Shown here: piece after piece, positions 16,160-26,162 of the stretch | Position numbering within the stretch: position 1 is the first letter of the stretch | Layout: every line of letters begins with the position of its first letter | NCBI RefSeq assembly: GCF_013816785.1 | Contig: NZ_JACDDV010000004.1 | Coordinates: 19,304 to 83,303, forward strand | DNA from: Sphingomonas sp. | GTDB taxonomy: Bacteria; Pseudomonadota; Alphaproteobacteria; Sphingomonadales; Sphingomonadaceae | Direction: 5' to 3' | Length of the DNA stretch: 64,000 nt | The notes under the pieces: generated by a model | What the model saw: only the letters and a program-made list of their open reading frames with translations | Told to the model about the DNA's origin: nothing | The model's database searches: none | Position numbers and translations under genes: made by a program

Positions 16160-17470
16160 TCAGTCCTGGTAGATCGGGAAACGGGCGCAGAGGGCGCGGA
16201 CGCGGACGTTGACGTCACGCTCGACGGCCGTGTCGCCTTTGGCGACCCCGGCCAGCACATCCGCCACCATATCGCCGATGTCGCCGAACTCGGCCTCCCC
16301 GAAGCCGCGGGTCGTCCCGGCGGGAGAGCCGACGCGGATGCCGCTGGTTTGCATCGGTGGCAGGGGGTCGAACGGCACGCCATTCTTGTTGCAGGTGATA
16401 CCAGCGCGTTCGAGTGCCTCGTCGGCGTCCTTGCCGGTGATGCCGAGCGGGCGAAGATCGACCAGCGCGAGGTGCGTGTCGGTGCCCCCAGAAACGAGAT
16501 CGGCGCCGCGTTCCTTGAGGCGGGTCGCCAGCGTCTGGGCGTTCCTGATCACCGCCTTGGCATAGCTTTTGAAGCCGGGTTCCAGCGCCTCTCCGAAAGC
16601 AACCGCCTTGGCTGCGATGACATGCATCAGCGGACCACCCTGAAGGCCCGGGAAGACCGCCGAGTTGATCTTCTTGGCGATCGCCTCGTCGTCGGTCAGC
16701 ACCATGCCGCCGCGCGGGCCGCGCAACGTCTTGTGCGTGGTGGTGGTCACGACATGGGCATGGCCGAACGGGGTTGGGTGCTCGTCGGCGGCGACCAGGC
16801 CGGCGAAGTGCGCCATGTCGACGAACAGATAGGCGCCGACCTCGTCGCAAATCGCCCGGAAGCGGGCGAAGTCGAGATGGCGCGGATAGGCCGAGCCGCC
16901 GGCGATGATCAGCCTGGGCTTATGCTCTTTGGCAAGCCGTTCGACCTCATCGAAATCGACCAAGTGATCGTCGCGGCGAACGCCATATTGGATGGCATCG
17001 AACCATTTACCTGACTGGGCAGGGGGGGCACCGTGGGTAAGATGCCCGCCCGCCGCCAGGCTCATGCCCAGGATGGTGTCGCCCGGCTTCAACAGCGCCA
17101 TCATCACCGCACCATTGGCCTGCGCGCCGCTGTGCGGCTGGACATTGGCGAAGCCGCACCCGAACAATTGCTTGGCGCGCTCAATAGCGAGGGTTTCGAC
17201 TGCGTCCGACGGTTCGCAGCCCTGATAATAGCGGCGGCCCGGATAGCCCTCGGCATATTTGTTGGTGAGGACCGAGCCCTGCGCCTCGAGCACGGCACGA
17301 CTGACGATGTTTTCCGACGCGATCAGCTCGATCTGAGTTTGCTCGCGGCGCAGCTCGGCGCGGATCGCGTCCGCAACCTTCGGGTCAGCTTTGGCCAGCG
17401 TTTCGGTGAAGAAGCCGGGCGGCTGGACGTCGGCCAAAGAAATCGGGTCACGTTCGGGGGCGGTGGCCAT
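16160..17470 (-). CDS. glyA: Serine hydroxymethyltransferase
   Basis: This PLP enzyme converts serine and tetrahydrofolate to glycine and methylene-tetrahydrofolate, the main one-carbon source. Diagnostic stretches are [45 protein letters not shown] and [16 protein letters not shown], which carries the PLP lysine. The product is 436 residues. The ATG at 17470 follows the rpiB stop after two bases, so glyA is translationally coupled to rpiB. The frame is open upstream into rpiB but has no family sequence there. Confidence 0.97.
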   Translation of the reverse strand: MATAPERDPISLADVQPPGFFTETLAKADPKVADAIRAELRREQTQIELIASENIVSRAVLEAQGSVLTNKYAEGYPGRRYYQGCEPSDAVETLAIERAKQLFGCGFANVQPHSGAQANGAVMMALLKPGDTILGMSLAAGGHLTHGAPPAQSGKWFDAIQYGVRRDDHLVDFDEVERLAKEHKPRLIIAGGSAYPRHLDFARFRAICDEVGAYLFVDMAHFAGLVAADEHPTPFGHAHVVTTTTHKTLRGPRGGMVLTDDEAIAKKINSAVFPGLQGGPLMHVIAAKAVAFGEALEPGFKSYAKAVIRNAQTLATRLKERGADLVSGGTDTHLALVDLRPLGITGKDADEALERAGITCNKNGVPFDPLPPMQTSGIRVGSPAGTTRGFGEAEFGDIGDMVADVLAGVAKGDTAVERDVNVRVRALCARFPIYQD

Positions 17471-17472
17471 GG

Positions 17473-17916
17473 TCAGCAGTCCTGCTTCAATGCGGTGAGC
17501 TGGTCGACGCGGCGCTGATGGCGCCCGCCTTTGAATTCGGTGGTGAGGAAGGCGGTGACGCACGCCTTGGCCATATCGATGCCGATCAGGCGGGCGCCGA
17601 GCGCGATGGCATTGGCATCATTATGCTGGCGCGCGAGGCTGGCCGATAGCGGTTCGGCCACCTGCGCGCAACGGCATGCCGGGTTGCGGTTGGCGGCGAT
17701 GGCGATGCCGATCCCAGACCCGCAGACGGCAATTCCACGGTCGGCGTCGCCTTCGGCCAGCGCCTCGGCGAGCATCGTACCGAAGCGCGGATAATCGACG
17801 CTATCATGCCCATGCGTCCCCAGGTCGATGATGTCGTGCCCGCCCTCCTTCAGCCATGCGGAAAGTATGTCCTTAAGGTCAACCCCGGCGTGGTCGGCGG
17901 AAACTGCGATGCGCAT
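17473..17916 (-). CDS. rpiB: Ribose-5-phosphate isomerase B
   Basis: The 147-residue enzyme interconverts ribose-5-phosphate and ribulose-5-phosphate in the pentose phosphate pathway. The sequence has [10 protein letters not shown] at the start, [13 protein letters not shown], the active-site Cys in [15 protein letters not shown] and [15 protein letters not shown], the RpiB/LacAB signature. It heads the group rpiB-glyA-nrdR-trmJ. The rpiB-glyA pairing is common in alphaproteobacteria and may reflect shared sugar and one-carbon needs for nucleotides. Confidence 0.95.
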   Translation of the reverse strand: MRIAVSADHAGVDLKDILSAWLKEGGHDIIDLGTHGHDSVDYPRFGTMLAEALAEGDADRGIAVCGSGIGIAIAANRNPACRCAQVAEPLSASLARQHNDANAIALGARLIGIDMAKACVTAFLTTEFKGGRHQRRVDQLTALKQDC

Positions 17917-17963
17917 GGTCTAGTCCTAGGCCAAGCGCCTGGGTTTCGCCACCCTTCAGGCCT

Positions 17964-19178
17964 TCAGGCGGCTTTTCTAAGCTCCAGCCGGTCCCAGATT
18001 TCGACCAGGGCGGTGGTCAGCTCATCCATCATTGCTTCGCTGTGGCACGGGCCGGGGGTGAAGCGGAGGCGCTCGGTGCCGCGTGGAACGGTGGGAAAAT
18101 TGATCGGCTGAACGTAGAGGCCGTATTCGGCGAGCAAAATGTCGCTGATGTGCTTGGCCTTGACTGGGCAACCGACCAGCAGCGGAACGATGTGAGTCAC
18201 GCTATCCATCACCGGCAGACCGGCGTCGCGAAACCGGGCCTTGAGCGCGGCGGCGCCCGCCTGCTGCGTCGCGCGTTCCTCGGCCGACGCCTTCAAATGC
18301 CGCACGGACGCTAGCGCGCCCGCGACCAACACCGGCGACAAAGAGGTGGTGAAGATGAAGCCCGGAGCATAGCTGCGAATGCAATCGATGATGTTGCGGT
18401 CGGCCGCGATGTAACCGCCCATTACGCCGAACGCCTTGCCCAGCGTGCCTTCGATGATCGTCACCCGGTCGGCGACCGCTTCGCGCTCGGAAATGCCGCC
18501 GCCGCGCGCGCCATACATGCCGACGGCATGGACTTCGTCGAGGTAGGTCAGCGCGCCGTAGCGGTCGGCGAGGTCGCAGATTGCGGCGATCGGGGCGATG
18601 TCGCCGTCCATCGAATAGACGCTTTCGAACGCGATCAGCTTGGGTGTTTCGGGATCTTCGGCGGCGAGCAATTCCTCGAGATGGGCGAGGTCATTGTGTC
18701 GGAACACCCGCTTGTCGCAGCCCGACGAGCGGATGCCGGCGATCATCGAAGCGTGGTTAAGCTCGTCGGAGAAAATGATACAGCCAGGGAGCAGCTTGCC
18801 GAGCGTCGACAGCGCGGCCTCGTTCGAGACATAGCCAGATGTGAACAGCAAGGCGCCCTGCTTGCCGTGCAGGTCGGCTAGCTCGGCCTCCAGGTCGATA
18901 TGATAATGGGTGTTGCCGCCGATGTTGCGAGTGCCCCCCGAGCCGGCGCCGACGTCGTGCAGCGCCTGCTCCATGGCCGCGACGACGGCGGGATGCTGGC
19001 CCATGCCGAGATAGTCGTTCGAGCACCACACGGTGATCGGCTTGGGCCCGTTGTGGCCGTGGAAGCAGCGCGCGTTGGGGAAACTGCCCTTGGTCCGCAA
19101 AATGTCGATGAAGACGCGGTAGCGCCCCTCGTCATGGAGGCGATCGATCGCCGCCCTGAAGATGCTGTCATAGTCCAC
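17964..19178 (-). CDS. hemA: 5-aminolevulinate synthase (C4 pathway)
   Basis: This PLP enzyme condenses glycine with succinyl-CoA to 5-aminolevulinate, the first tetrapyrrole step in alphaproteobacteria. Landmarks are [54 protein letters not shown] and [15 protein letters not shown] with the PLP lysine. The ATG at 19238 opens a longer frame, but I place the start at the GTG at 19178, giving the typical DYDSIF N-terminus and 404 residues, the usual length. The start remains uncertain. hemF, a later haem gene, is also in the window but 24 kb away. Confidence 0.94.
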   Translation of the reverse strand: MDYDSIFRAAIDRLHDEGRYRVFIDILRTKGSFPNARCFHGHNGPKPITVWCSNDYLGMGQHPAVVAAMEQALHDVGAGSGGTRNIGGNTHYHIDLEAELADLHGKQGALLFTSGYVSNEAALSTLGKLLPGCIIFSDELNHASMIAGIRSSGCDKRVFRHNDLAHLEELLAAEDPETPKLIAFESVYSMDGDIAPIAAICDLADRYGALTYLDEVHAVGMYGARGGGISEREAVADRVTIIEGTLGKAFGVMGGYIAADRNIIDCIRSYAPGFIFTTSLSPVLVAGALASVRHLKASAEERATQQAGAAALKARFRDAGLPVMDSVTHIVPLLVGCPVKAKHISDILLAEYGLYVQPINFPTVPRGTERLRFTPGPCHSEAMMDELTTALVEIWDRLELRKAA

Positions 19179-19234
19179 GAGCCGCCAATATCGCCGAGTG
19201 AAGCCGAATGCCATTGCGAACGACTCGCAACTGT

Positions 19235-20023
19235 TCAAAGAAGTTTAACCTCGTTGATTCCGAATTGAGCGAGCGAGACGGCTAGCGTGGCTGGCGGTGG
19301 GGCGGTGAACACGGCAAGACCGGGCGGCGGCGCCAATGGCCAGGGCTGGCCTTGCGTCAAATAGGCGATGCGCCGCGCGATGCCGGCGCCGCCGTCGACC
19401 TGGACGACGCCCGGAAGCGCCGCCGCCAATTCTTCACAGAGCAGAGGGAAATGGGTGCAAGCGAGGACGACGACGTCGATCTCGCCGCCCCGTGGCGCGG
19501 CGAGCATGGGGGCAACCGCGGCGCGAACATCTTCGAGCGGAACATAGTCGCCCGCCAGCTTGGCCTCGGCCAGCGCGACCAGCTCTGGGCTGCCGTGGCA
19601 GATGACGGTGCAATCGGCGGCGAAGCGTGCGGCAAGATCGTCGACATAGGGCTGACGCACCGTCGCCTCCGTGCCGAGCACAGCGATCACTCGACTCTTC
19701 GATAGCTCGCCAGCGGGCTTAATCGCCGGCACCGTGCCGACCACCGGAATGTCGAGCGCGGCACGAACCTGGTCGAGCGCGATGGTCGAGGCGGTGTTGC
19801 AGGCGATGACCGCCAGCCGCGGCCGGTAGCGCTCGACTAACCGGCCCAGCAGCGCTGGAACGCGCGCCGCCAGCTCTGCCTCACTCTTCCCGCCGTAGGG
19901 AAAGCCGGCGCTGTCGGCGGCATAAACGATCGGCGCTTTGGGAAGCAGCGCCCGCGTCGGGGCCAGCACCGACAGCCCCCCGACCCCGGAATCGAAGAAC
20001 AGGAGCGGGGCGGCGGGGTCCAT
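19235..20023 (-). CDS. murI: Glutamate racemase
   Basis: MurI makes D-glutamate for peptidoglycan. Both catalytic cysteines are visible, in VIACNTAST and [11 protein letters not shown], along with the N-terminal [12 protein letters not shown] and [10 protein letters not shown]. Length (262) is normal from the ATG at 20023. The upstream in-frame extension to 20080 would run to the divergent plsY start and lacks family residues. hemA follows 56 bases downstream on the same strand. Confidence 0.94.
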   Translation of the reverse strand: MDPAAPLLFFDSGVGGLSVLAPTRALLPKAPIVYAADSAGFPYGGKSEAELAARVPALLGRLVERYRPRLAVIACNTASTIALDQVRAALDIPVVGTVPAIKPAGELSKSRVIAVLGTEATVRQPYVDDLAARFAADCTVICHGSPELVALAEAKLAGDYVPLEDVRAAVAPMLAAPRGGEIDVVVLACTHFPLLCEELAAALPGVVQVDGGAGIARRIAYLTQGQPWPLAPPPGLAVFTAPPPATLAVSLAQFGINEVKLL

Positions 20024-20079
20024 GCGTCGGGCGCTAGTGCGCGCCGGGGTCTTTCGCAACACCAACGATCTGCTACGCA

Positions 20080-20676
20080 ATGCCGATGTCCGGCCCCGCC
20101 ATCCTGGCCTTTCTCATCTCCTATCTGCTTGGATCGATCCCGTTCGGGCTCATCCTGACCCGCCTGTCGGGCAAGGGCGATATTCGGGACATCGGGTCGG
20201 GCAGTATTGGGGCGACCAATGTGCTGCGGACAGGGTCGAAAGGGCTAGCGGCGGCGACGCTGTTGTTTGATGCGGCCAAGGGGGCCGTGGCGGTGCTGCT
20301 CGCACAGCGACTGTGGCCCGATGCGGTTCCAGTCGCCGCCGCGGGGGCACTGATTGGGCATCTTTATCCCGTCTGGCTCCGGTTTAAGGGCGGCAAGGGA
20401 GTGGCGACGTTGCTCGGCATCCTGGTGCCGCTGCTGCCGATGGCGGCGCTGGTCTATGCGGTCGTGTGGATCGGGTTGTTTCTGGTCGTGCGCATATCCT
20501 CGGTCGCCGGAATGACCGCCGCCGCGAGCGCGCCGGTCAGCGCGGTCGTCCTCAATCAACCAGCCTTGTTCCCCCTGTTGCTGGGATTTGCCGTGCTCGT
20601 CATCTGGAAGCATCGCGCGAATGTCGGGCGGCTGATCGCCGGCAGCGAGCCGCGTGTAGGTCGCGCCAAGGCGTGA
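20080..20676 (+). CDS. plsY: Acyl-phosphate:glycerol-3-phosphate acyltransferase
   Basis: PlsY is the inner-membrane enzyme that makes lysophosphatidate from acyl-phosphate. Its three loop motifs are all present: YLLGSIPFGLILTR, GSGSIGATNVLRTGSK and RFKGGKGVATLLG, between about five hydrophobic helices. Length is 198 residues. Two ATGs (20080, 20086) are possible. Its TGA overlaps the GTG start of dprA (GTGA), so the two are co-translated despite unrelated functions, an arrangement common in bacteria. Confidence 0.95.
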   Translation: MPMSGPAILAFLISYLLGSIPFGLILTRLSGKGDIRDIGSGSIGATNVLRTGSKGLAAATLLFDAAKGAVAVLLAQRLWPDAVPVAAAGALIGHLYPVWLRFKGGKGVATLLGILVPLLPMAALVYAVVWIGLFLVVRISSVAGMTAAASAPVSAVVLNQPALFPLLLGFAVLVIWKHRANVGRLIAGSEPRVGRAKA

Positions 20677-21767
20677 GCGCCCTGCCGGATTTGATCGAAC
20701 GGCTGCGGCTGATCCGCACGCCGGGCATCGGGCCGATCGCCTTTCGCCAGCTGTTGCTGCGCTTCGGCAGTGCCGCCGCGGCGCTCGACGCCATTCCAGA
20801 CTTGGCGCGTCGCGGCGGCGGCAAGGCGCCGTCGCTGTTCCCCGTCGCCAACGCGGAGCGCGAGATCGCGGCGGTTGGCAAGGCCGGCGCCCGCTTCCTG
20901 GCATTGGGGCAGGGTCTCTATCCGCGCGCCTTGGCCGAACTCGAGAACGCACCGCCATTAGTCACGGCCAAGGGCCGCCTCGAACTGCTCGACCGTCCGA
21001 TGGTGGCGATCGTCGGCGCGCGCAACGCCAGCGCCGCCGCCTGTCGCTTCGCTCGCGGCCTGGCGCACGAGCTAGGGCAGGAGGGGGTCAGCATCGTTTC
21101 GGGCCTTGCGCGCGGGATCGACAGCGCGGCGCATGACGGGTCGCTCGACAGCGGCACGATCGCGGTCATCGCCGGCGGGATCGATGTCGCCTATCCGCCC
21201 GAGAATGAAGCGCGGCAGCGCGACATCGCCGAACTCGGGCTGCTGATCGCTGAGATGCCGCCAGGAACCGAACCGCGCGCTCGCCATTTCCCGTATCGCA
21301 ACCGGATCATCGCCGGGCTGGCGGCTGGGACGGTGGTGGTCGAAGCGGCGCCGCGATCGGGCTCGCTGATCACCGCGCGGCTGGCCGCCGAGGCGGGGCG
21401 TGAGGTGATGGCGGTGCCCGGTTCCCCGCTCGACCCGCGCGCCCAGGGCTGCAATCAGCTGATCCGCGACGGTGCCACGCTGATCCAGAATGGCGCGGAC
21501 GTGATGGAGCAGCTTCGCCCGATCGCCGGCGTCGTAGCTAGCCCGGTCTGGCCGTTCGATCATGATGCGCCGGCGACCCCGGTCGATCCTGAACCCGACG
21601 TACGCGCGCGGGTCGAGGAATTGCTCGGCCCTTCTCCGGTGCCGGTCGACGAGATAGTCCGCTTGTCGGGCGCCGCGGCCGGCCAGGTCCAGCTGGTGCT
21701 ACTCGAACTCGACCTCGCCGGCCGCCTCGATCGCCATGCGGGGGGCAAGGTCAGCGTCAGAAGCTGA
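20673..21767 (+). CDS. dprA: DNA-processing protein DprA
   Basis: DprA loads RecA onto incoming single-stranded DNA during transformation. The 364-residue protein has the N-terminal SAM-like helices (LRLIRTPGIGPIAFRQLL), the Rossmann-like core with IVGARNASAAACRF, VSGLARGIDSAAHDGSL, GGIDVAYPPENE and FPYRNRIIAGLA, and the C-terminal winged-helix domain ending GKVSVRS. The start is the GTG at 20673 that overlaps the plsY stop. The open frame further upstream lies inside plsY and is not DprA-like. Confidence 0.95.
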   Translation: MSALPDLIERLRLIRTPGIGPIAFRQLLLRFGSAAAALDAIPDLARRGGGKAPSLFPVANAEREIAAVGKAGARFLALGQGLYPRALAELENAPPLVTAKGRLELLDRPMVAIVGARNASAAACRFARGLAHELGQEGVSIVSGLARGIDSAAHDGSLDSGTIAVIAGGIDVAYPPENEARQRDIAELGLLIAEMPPGTEPRARHFPYRNRIIAGLAAGTVVVEAAPRSGSLITARLAAEAGREVMAVPGSPLDPRAQGCNQLIRDGATLIQNGADVMEQLRPIAGVVASPVWPFDHDAPATPVDPEPDVRARVEELLGPSPVPVDEIVRLSGAAAGQVQLVLLELDLAGRLDRHAGGKVSVRS

Positions 21768-21843
21768 GGCGGCGGGCGATGCCCCGCTTAGCAAATTCCT
21801 AACCGCTCCCGGCTACAGTTGATTCACCTTCAGCAACGGTCCG

Positions 21844-22539
21844 GTGCCGCCATGGGGCCTGGATCTTTTGAAGGAGGCGTATGAATATACAGGCTTGTGG
21901 CTCATCCTGACGATGATCGTCATGCCGTTGGTGGGCATGCGCGCGCAGGCGTGGAGGCTGTCGCTGCTGTGGACAGCCTCGTTGATCGCCACCGCGCTGA
22001 TTGCTTTTTTAGCGCCGGCCTATGGCAGTTTCAGTCAAATCGACCCTGCCGCCGCCGTGCGTCTGCCGGGCAATGCGGGCCGGTTTGCTTTTGATGCGTT
22101 CAGGCATTTCCGCTTCGCCGATGACCCTATGTTGTCGATCCACTCGATTGCCGCTGTCATCTGCTTTCCGTCGTTCCATACGATTTGCGCGTTGCTACTG
22201 GTCCAGGCGTGGTGGTCGGTCCGGTGGTTACTGCCGGTTGCAGTCGCGCTCGCCGGAGCGACGATCGTATCGACGCTGCCGATTGGCGGGCATTATTTCA
22301 TCGACCTGCCGGCCGGGCTGGTCGTGTGGTGGGGTTGTACGCGTCTGGCCGATTATATTCTGCGGGACAGGACCGGGGACGGGGTCACGCGAACGATGAG
22401 TGATCGCGGGCGTCGAAGATGGTTCCGACGACCCATACCAACTGCGCACGCGCTTAGTCGCGTCGAATCTCCGCCCTTGACGCCCTCCCCGACGGCTCGA
22501 CAATCGCGCGTATACGTATGTGAGGAATCCACCGCTTGA
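21844..22539 (+). CDS. PAP2-type phosphatase-like membrane protein, apparently short at the N-terminus
   Basis: The 231-residue protein has four or five membrane helices and two PAP2-like catalytic segments, CFPSFHTICALLL and LPIGGHYFIDLPAG, as in the PAP2_3 subgroup related to inositol phosphorylceramide synthases. Relatives, as I recall them, carry roughly 100 further N-terminal residues with extra helices; here a TGA lies 8 codons before the GTG at 21844 and no membrane sequence precedes it, so it may be truncated. The C-terminal 45 residues are Arg/Ser/Pro-rich, and the TGA overlaps the topA TTG. Function in sphingolipid or phosphatidate metabolism is a guess. Confidence 0.65.
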   Translation: MPPWGLDLLKEAYEYTGLWLILTMIVMPLVGMRAQAWRLSLLWTASLIATALIAFLAPAYGSFSQIDPAAAVRLPGNAGRFAFDAFRHFRFADDPMLSIHSIAAVICFPSFHTICALLLVQAWWSVRWLLPVAVALAGATIVSTLPIGGHYFIDLPAGLVVWWGCTRLADYILRDRTGDGVTRTMSDRGRRRWFRRPIPTAHALSRVESPPLTPSPTARQSRVYVCEESTA

Positions 22540-25052
22540 AACTCGTCGTCGTCGAATCGCCCGCCAAGGCAAAGACTATCGAAAAATATCTCGGCCCCGG
22601 CCATCGCGTTCTCGCGAGCTATGGCCACGTTCGCGACCTGCCGCCCAAGGATGGATCGGTGAACCCCGACGACGGATTCGCGATGGATTGGGAAACCTAT
22701 CCCGACAAGGCGAAACAGCTCAAAGCTATTACCGACGAGGCTAAGAAAGCCGACACGCTGATCCTGGCCACCGACCCCGACCGCGAAGGGGAAGCGATTA
22801 GCTGGCATGTGCAGGAAGTGCTCAGAAAGAAAAAGGCGCTACCCCAACATGTTGAGCGAGTTACTTTCAATGCGATCACCAAAACTTCGGTGCTCGCCGC
22901 GATGGCAAAGCCGCGCCAGCTCGACGAGGATTTGATCGACGCCTACCGGGCGCGCCGCGCGCTCGATTATCTGGTTGGCTTCACCTTGTCCCCGATCTTG
23001 TGGCGCAAGCTGCCCGGCGCCAAGTCGGCCGGGCGGGTGCAGTCGGTCGCGCTGCGGCTGATCGTCGATCGCGAGCGCGAGATCGAACTGTTCCGCGCGC
23101 AGGAATATTGGTCGGTTTCGGCAACGTTCGAGAGCGATGGCACGCCGTTCGCCGCGCGGCTGGTCGCCCTCGATGGCAGGAGGGTCGACCGGCTGTCGAT
23201 AGGCGACAAGGGCAGCGCCGACGCGGCCAAGGCGGTGGTCGAGGCGGGGCGCTTCACCGTCACTTCGATCGAGACAAAGCCGTTAACCCGCAACCCGCCG
23301 CCGCCATTCACCACCTCCACCCTGCAGCAGGAAGCGGCGCGCAAACTGGGCTTTTCCGCCAGCCATACCATGCGGCTCGCCCAGTCGCTCTACGAAGACG
23401 GCCTCATCACCTATATGCGGACCGACGGGGTGCAGATGGCCGATGAGGCGATTTCGGCTGCGCGGCGCGTCATCGCCGATCGATACGACGCCGGCTATGT
23501 TCCAGACAAACCGCGTTTTTACAGCACGAAGGCCAAGAATGCTCAGGAGGCGCATGAAGCGATCAGGCCGACTGATTTTCACCTGGGAAGCGGCGGATCG
23601 GGCGATCATGCGCGGCTCTACGGCCTGATTTTCAACCGCGGGCTGGCGAGCCAGATGGCGTCGGCGCGGCTTGAGCGGACGACGGTCGAGCTGTCCGACG
23701 GACCGGGCCGCGCGACGCTGCGGGCGACCGGCCAAGTGACCCTCTTTCCGGGTTTTCTCGCGCTCTACGAAGAAGGCCGCGACGAAAAGGCCGACGACGA
23801 AGACGCCGCGCGGATGCCGGCGATGCGCTCGGGCGACGCGCCGGCCAAGACTGGAGTCGAGGCGGTGCAGAGCTTCACTCAGCCGCCGCCACGCTATTCC
23901 GAGGCGAGTCTGGTCAAGCGGCTGGAAGAGCTCGGCATCGGCCGTCCCTCGACTTATGCCGCGACCCTGCAGACGTTGAAGGACCGCGAATATGTAGTGC
24001 TGGAGAAGAATCGCTTTATTCCCGAGGAGAGCGGGCGGCTGGTGACGGCGTTCCTCGAACGGTTTTTCGAGAAATATGTCAGCTTCGACTATACCGCCGA
24101 GCTTGAGGAAGGGCTCGACGACGTGTCGGGCGGGCGGCTCGGGTGGCAGCAGTTGCTCGAGGCTTTCTGGAAGGATTTCAAGCCCCTCGCGGGCGAAGTG
24201 ATGGAGCAGAAGCCATCCGAAGTTACCGCCGCGCTCGACGAGTTTCTCGCGCCCTACCTGTTCCCCGACAAAGACGACGGGACCGACCCGCGGCTCTGCC
24301 CGCTGTGCGGCACCGGTCAGCTAGGGCTTCGCGGCGGCAAATATGGCGCGTTCGTCGCCTGCTCCAATTACCCCGACTGCAAATATACCCGCCGCTTCGG
24401 CCAGGGCGAGGAGGCGGCGTCCGAAGGCCCGGCCGAGCTGGGCAATGGTATCAGCCTCAAGAGTGGCCGCTTCGGGCCGTATCTGGAGCGCGGCGAGGGC
24501 AAGGAAATCGAGCGCGCGTCGATCCCCAAGGACGTGCCGCAGGACGAGTTGACGCTGGAGGTGGCGGAGAAGCTGCTGTCGCTGCCGCGCGATATAGGGG
24601 CGCACCCGGAAACCGGGCAGATGATCTCGGCGTCGATCGGGCGTTACGGGCCTTATCTGGTCCACGAGGGCAAATATGCGCGGCTGTCGTCGACCGCCGA
24701 AGTGTTCGACACCGGCATGAACGCGGCGGTCGTCAAGCTGGCCGAAGCCGCGGGGGCCAAGGGCCAGCGCGGCGGCGGGCGCGAACCGCTGGCAGTTCTC
24801 GGCGCGCATCCGGTGTCGGGCAAGGAACTGAAGGTGATGGAAGGGCGCTATGGTCCGTACGTCAGCGACGGCGAGACTCACGCCACGCTTCCCAAGAGCG
24901 CCGACCCCAAGGCGGTGACGCTGGACGAAGGTGCGGGGCTGATCGACGCCAAGGCAGCCAAGGGGCCGGTCAAGAAGGGCGGGCGCAAACCTGCCCGCAA
25001 GTCCGGCACGACGGGTCGGAAGAAAGCCGGAGCTGGCGCCACGAAAAGCTGA
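22536..25052 (+). CDS. topA: DNA topoisomerase I
   Basis: The type IA enzyme of 838 residues relaxes negative supercoils. The start MKLVVVESPAKAKTIEKYL is canonical and begins with a TTG at 22536, with GAGG at 22522-22525. The acidic TDPDREGEA site, AGRVQSVALRL and the catalytic tyrosine in GLITYMRTDG follow. The C-terminus has one zinc finger (CPLCGTGQLGLRGG with later CSNYPDC), three GRYGPY-type repeats and a Lys-rich tail. The last 83 bases overlap the 3' end of the convergent moeB-like gene. Confidence 0.96.
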   Translation: MKLVVVESPAKAKTIEKYLGPGHRVLASYGHVRDLPPKDGSVNPDDGFAMDWETYPDKAKQLKAITDEAKKADTLILATDPDREGEAISWHVQEVLRKKKALPQHVERVTFNAITKTSVLAAMAKPRQLDEDLIDAYRARRALDYLVGFTLSPILWRKLPGAKSAGRVQSVALRLIVDREREIELFRAQEYWSVSATFESDGTPFAARLVALDGRRVDRLSIGDKGSADAAKAVVEAGRFTVTSIETKPLTRNPPPPFTTSTLQQEAARKLGFSASHTMRLAQSLYEDGLITYMRTDGVQMADEAISAARRVIADRYDAGYVPDKPRFYSTKAKNAQEAHEAIRPTDFHLGSGGSGDHARLYGLIFNRGLASQMASARLERTTVELSDGPGRATLRATGQVTLFPGFLALYEEGRDEKADDEDAARMPAMRSGDAPAKTGVEAVQSFTQPPPRYSEASLVKRLEELGIGRPSTYAATLQTLKDREYVVLEKNRFIPEESGRLVTAFLERFFEKYVSFDYTAELEEGLDDVSGGRLGWQQLLEAFWKDFKPLAGEVMEQKPSEVTAALDEFLAPYLFPDKDDGTDPRLCPLCGTGQLGLRGGKYGAFVACSNYPDCKYTRRFGQGEEAASEGPAELGNGISLKSGRFGPYLERGEGKEIERASIPKDVPQDELTLEVAEKLLSLPRDIGAHPETGQMISASIGRYGPYLVHEGKYARLSSTAEVFDTGMNAAVVKLAEAAGAKGQRGGGREPLAVLGAHPVSGKELKVMEGRYGPYVSDGETHATLPKSADPKAVTLDEGAGLIDAKAAKGPVKKGGRKPARKSGTTGRKKAGAGATKS

Positions 25053-25725
25053 TGCCGTCGAACAGGTGGAGCTTACCCGCTGCGTCGTCACCGATGCTGA
25101 CGATGACGCGGATCGCCATCAGCGCGGCGAAACTTCCGACCGTCCCGGTGAGCGCGCCGAGCACCCCTAGTTCGGCGCAAGTGTCGCAATCGTCGGAGTC
25201 GAACGCGTCGCCGACGAAGCAACGGTAACAGGGCCTACCGCGGAATAGGCCGACTTGTCCCTGAAACTGCTCGGCGGCTGCCGAAAGCAGCGGAATATCA
25301 AGGCGAACCGCCGCATCGCTGACGGTCAGTCGCGTAGCGAAATTGTCGGTGCCGTCGATGATCAGGTCATGGCCAGCGAGATGCATTTCGGCATTGGCCG
25401 CATCGATCCGCTGTCCGATCGCGCGAACGGTGACATGTGGATTGCGCTCGGCGATGAAGGCGGCTGCAAGATCCGCCTTCGAGTTGCCGATGTCGGCGGT
25501 TCGATAGAGCGGCTGCCGCTGGAGGTTGCTCAGTTCGACGATGTCGCCGTCAATGATTGTTAGATGGCCGACGCCAGCCCCTGCCAGCGCCGGGATCACT
25601 GCGGCGCCAATTCCGCCTGCGCCGACGATCGCGATACGCGCCGCCTTCAATCTTTTCTGCCCAGCGCCGCCGATCTGCGGGAGGACGATGTGCCGTGCGT
25701 AGCGATCGAGTTCGTCGTCGGTCAT
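24970..25725 (-). CDS. moeB: MoeB/ThiF-family adenylyltransferase (E1-like)
   Basis: This 251-residue E1-like enzyme adenylates the C-terminal glycine of a small sulfur carrier such as MoaD or ThiS. It has [19 protein letters not shown], the catalytic [26 protein letters not shown] and zinc-binding cysteine pairs (CYRCF, DTCAE, SCRTCG). There is no rhodanese domain. The ATG at 25725 overlaps the dut stop (ATGA). The family role (MoeB, ThiF or HesA) cannot be fixed because no molybdopterin or thiamine genes are nearby. Its 3' end overlaps topA by 83 bases. Confidence 0.85.
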   Translation of the reverse strand: MTDDELDRYARHIVLPQIGGAGQKRLKAARIAIVGAGGIGAAVIPALAGAGVGHLTIIDGDIVELSNLQRQPLYRTADIGNSKADLAAAFIAERNPHVTVRAIGQRIDAANAEMHLAGHDLIIDGTDNFATRLTVSDAAVRLDIPLLSAAAEQFQGQVGLFRGRPCYRCFVGDAFDSDDCDTCAELGVLGALTGTVGSFAALMAIRVIVSIGDDAAGKLHLFDGISFSWRQLRLSSDPSCRTCGQVCARPS

Positions 25726-26162
25726 TGGCCGGTGCTGCCGAAACCTCCGTGGCCGCGGTCGGTGACGCACAGTTCCTCGACTTCGTCGAAGGCGGCCAGG
25801 GTGACCGCCGCCGGGACTAGTTGGGCGATGCGTTCGCCGCGGCGGATCGCGAACGGTTCGGCGCCGTGGTTGATCAGGAGCACCTTCAACTCTCCACGAT
25901 AATCGCTGTCGATCGTGCCCGGCGTGTTGGGAACCGTGATGCCGTGCCTGAAGGCCAGGCCCGAGCGCGGCCGGACCTGGATTTCATAGCCCTGCGGAAT
26001 CGCAACGCGAAAGCCCGTGGCGACCGCAAAGCGCTGCCCAGGCTGAAGGTCGAGATCCTCAGCCGCGACCACGTCGAGGCCTGCCGCGCCGGGCGTCGCG
26101 TAGCTTGGCAAAGGCAGTCCCTCGCCGTGGGGCAGGCGCGAAATGCGGATGCGGACGGTCAT
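25722..26162 (-). CDS. dut: Deoxyuridine 5'-triphosphate nucleotidohydrolase
   Basis: dUTPase cleaves dUTP to dUMP, keeping uracil out of DNA and supplying thymidylate synthesis. All five trimeric-dUTPase motifs are present in order: [44 protein letters not shown] and [10 protein letters not shown]. Length is 146. It overlaps coaBC upstream and moeB downstream by four bases each, in the arrangement coaBC-dut that is very common in bacteria. Confidence 0.96.
   Translation of the reverse strand: MTVRIRISRLPHGEGLPLPSYATPGAAGLDVVAAEDLDLQPGQRFAVATGFRVAIPQGYEIQVRPRSGLAFRHGITVPNTPGTIDSDYRGELKVLLINHGAEPFAIRRGERIAQLVPAAVTLAAFDEVEELCVTDRGHGGFGSTGQ

Noticed and set aside
15581-17014. Long plus-strand reading frame of 477 codons opposite nrdR and glyA
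   Set aside because: It is an antisense shadow in G+C-rich DNA; the opposite strand encodes two clear housekeeping proteins.
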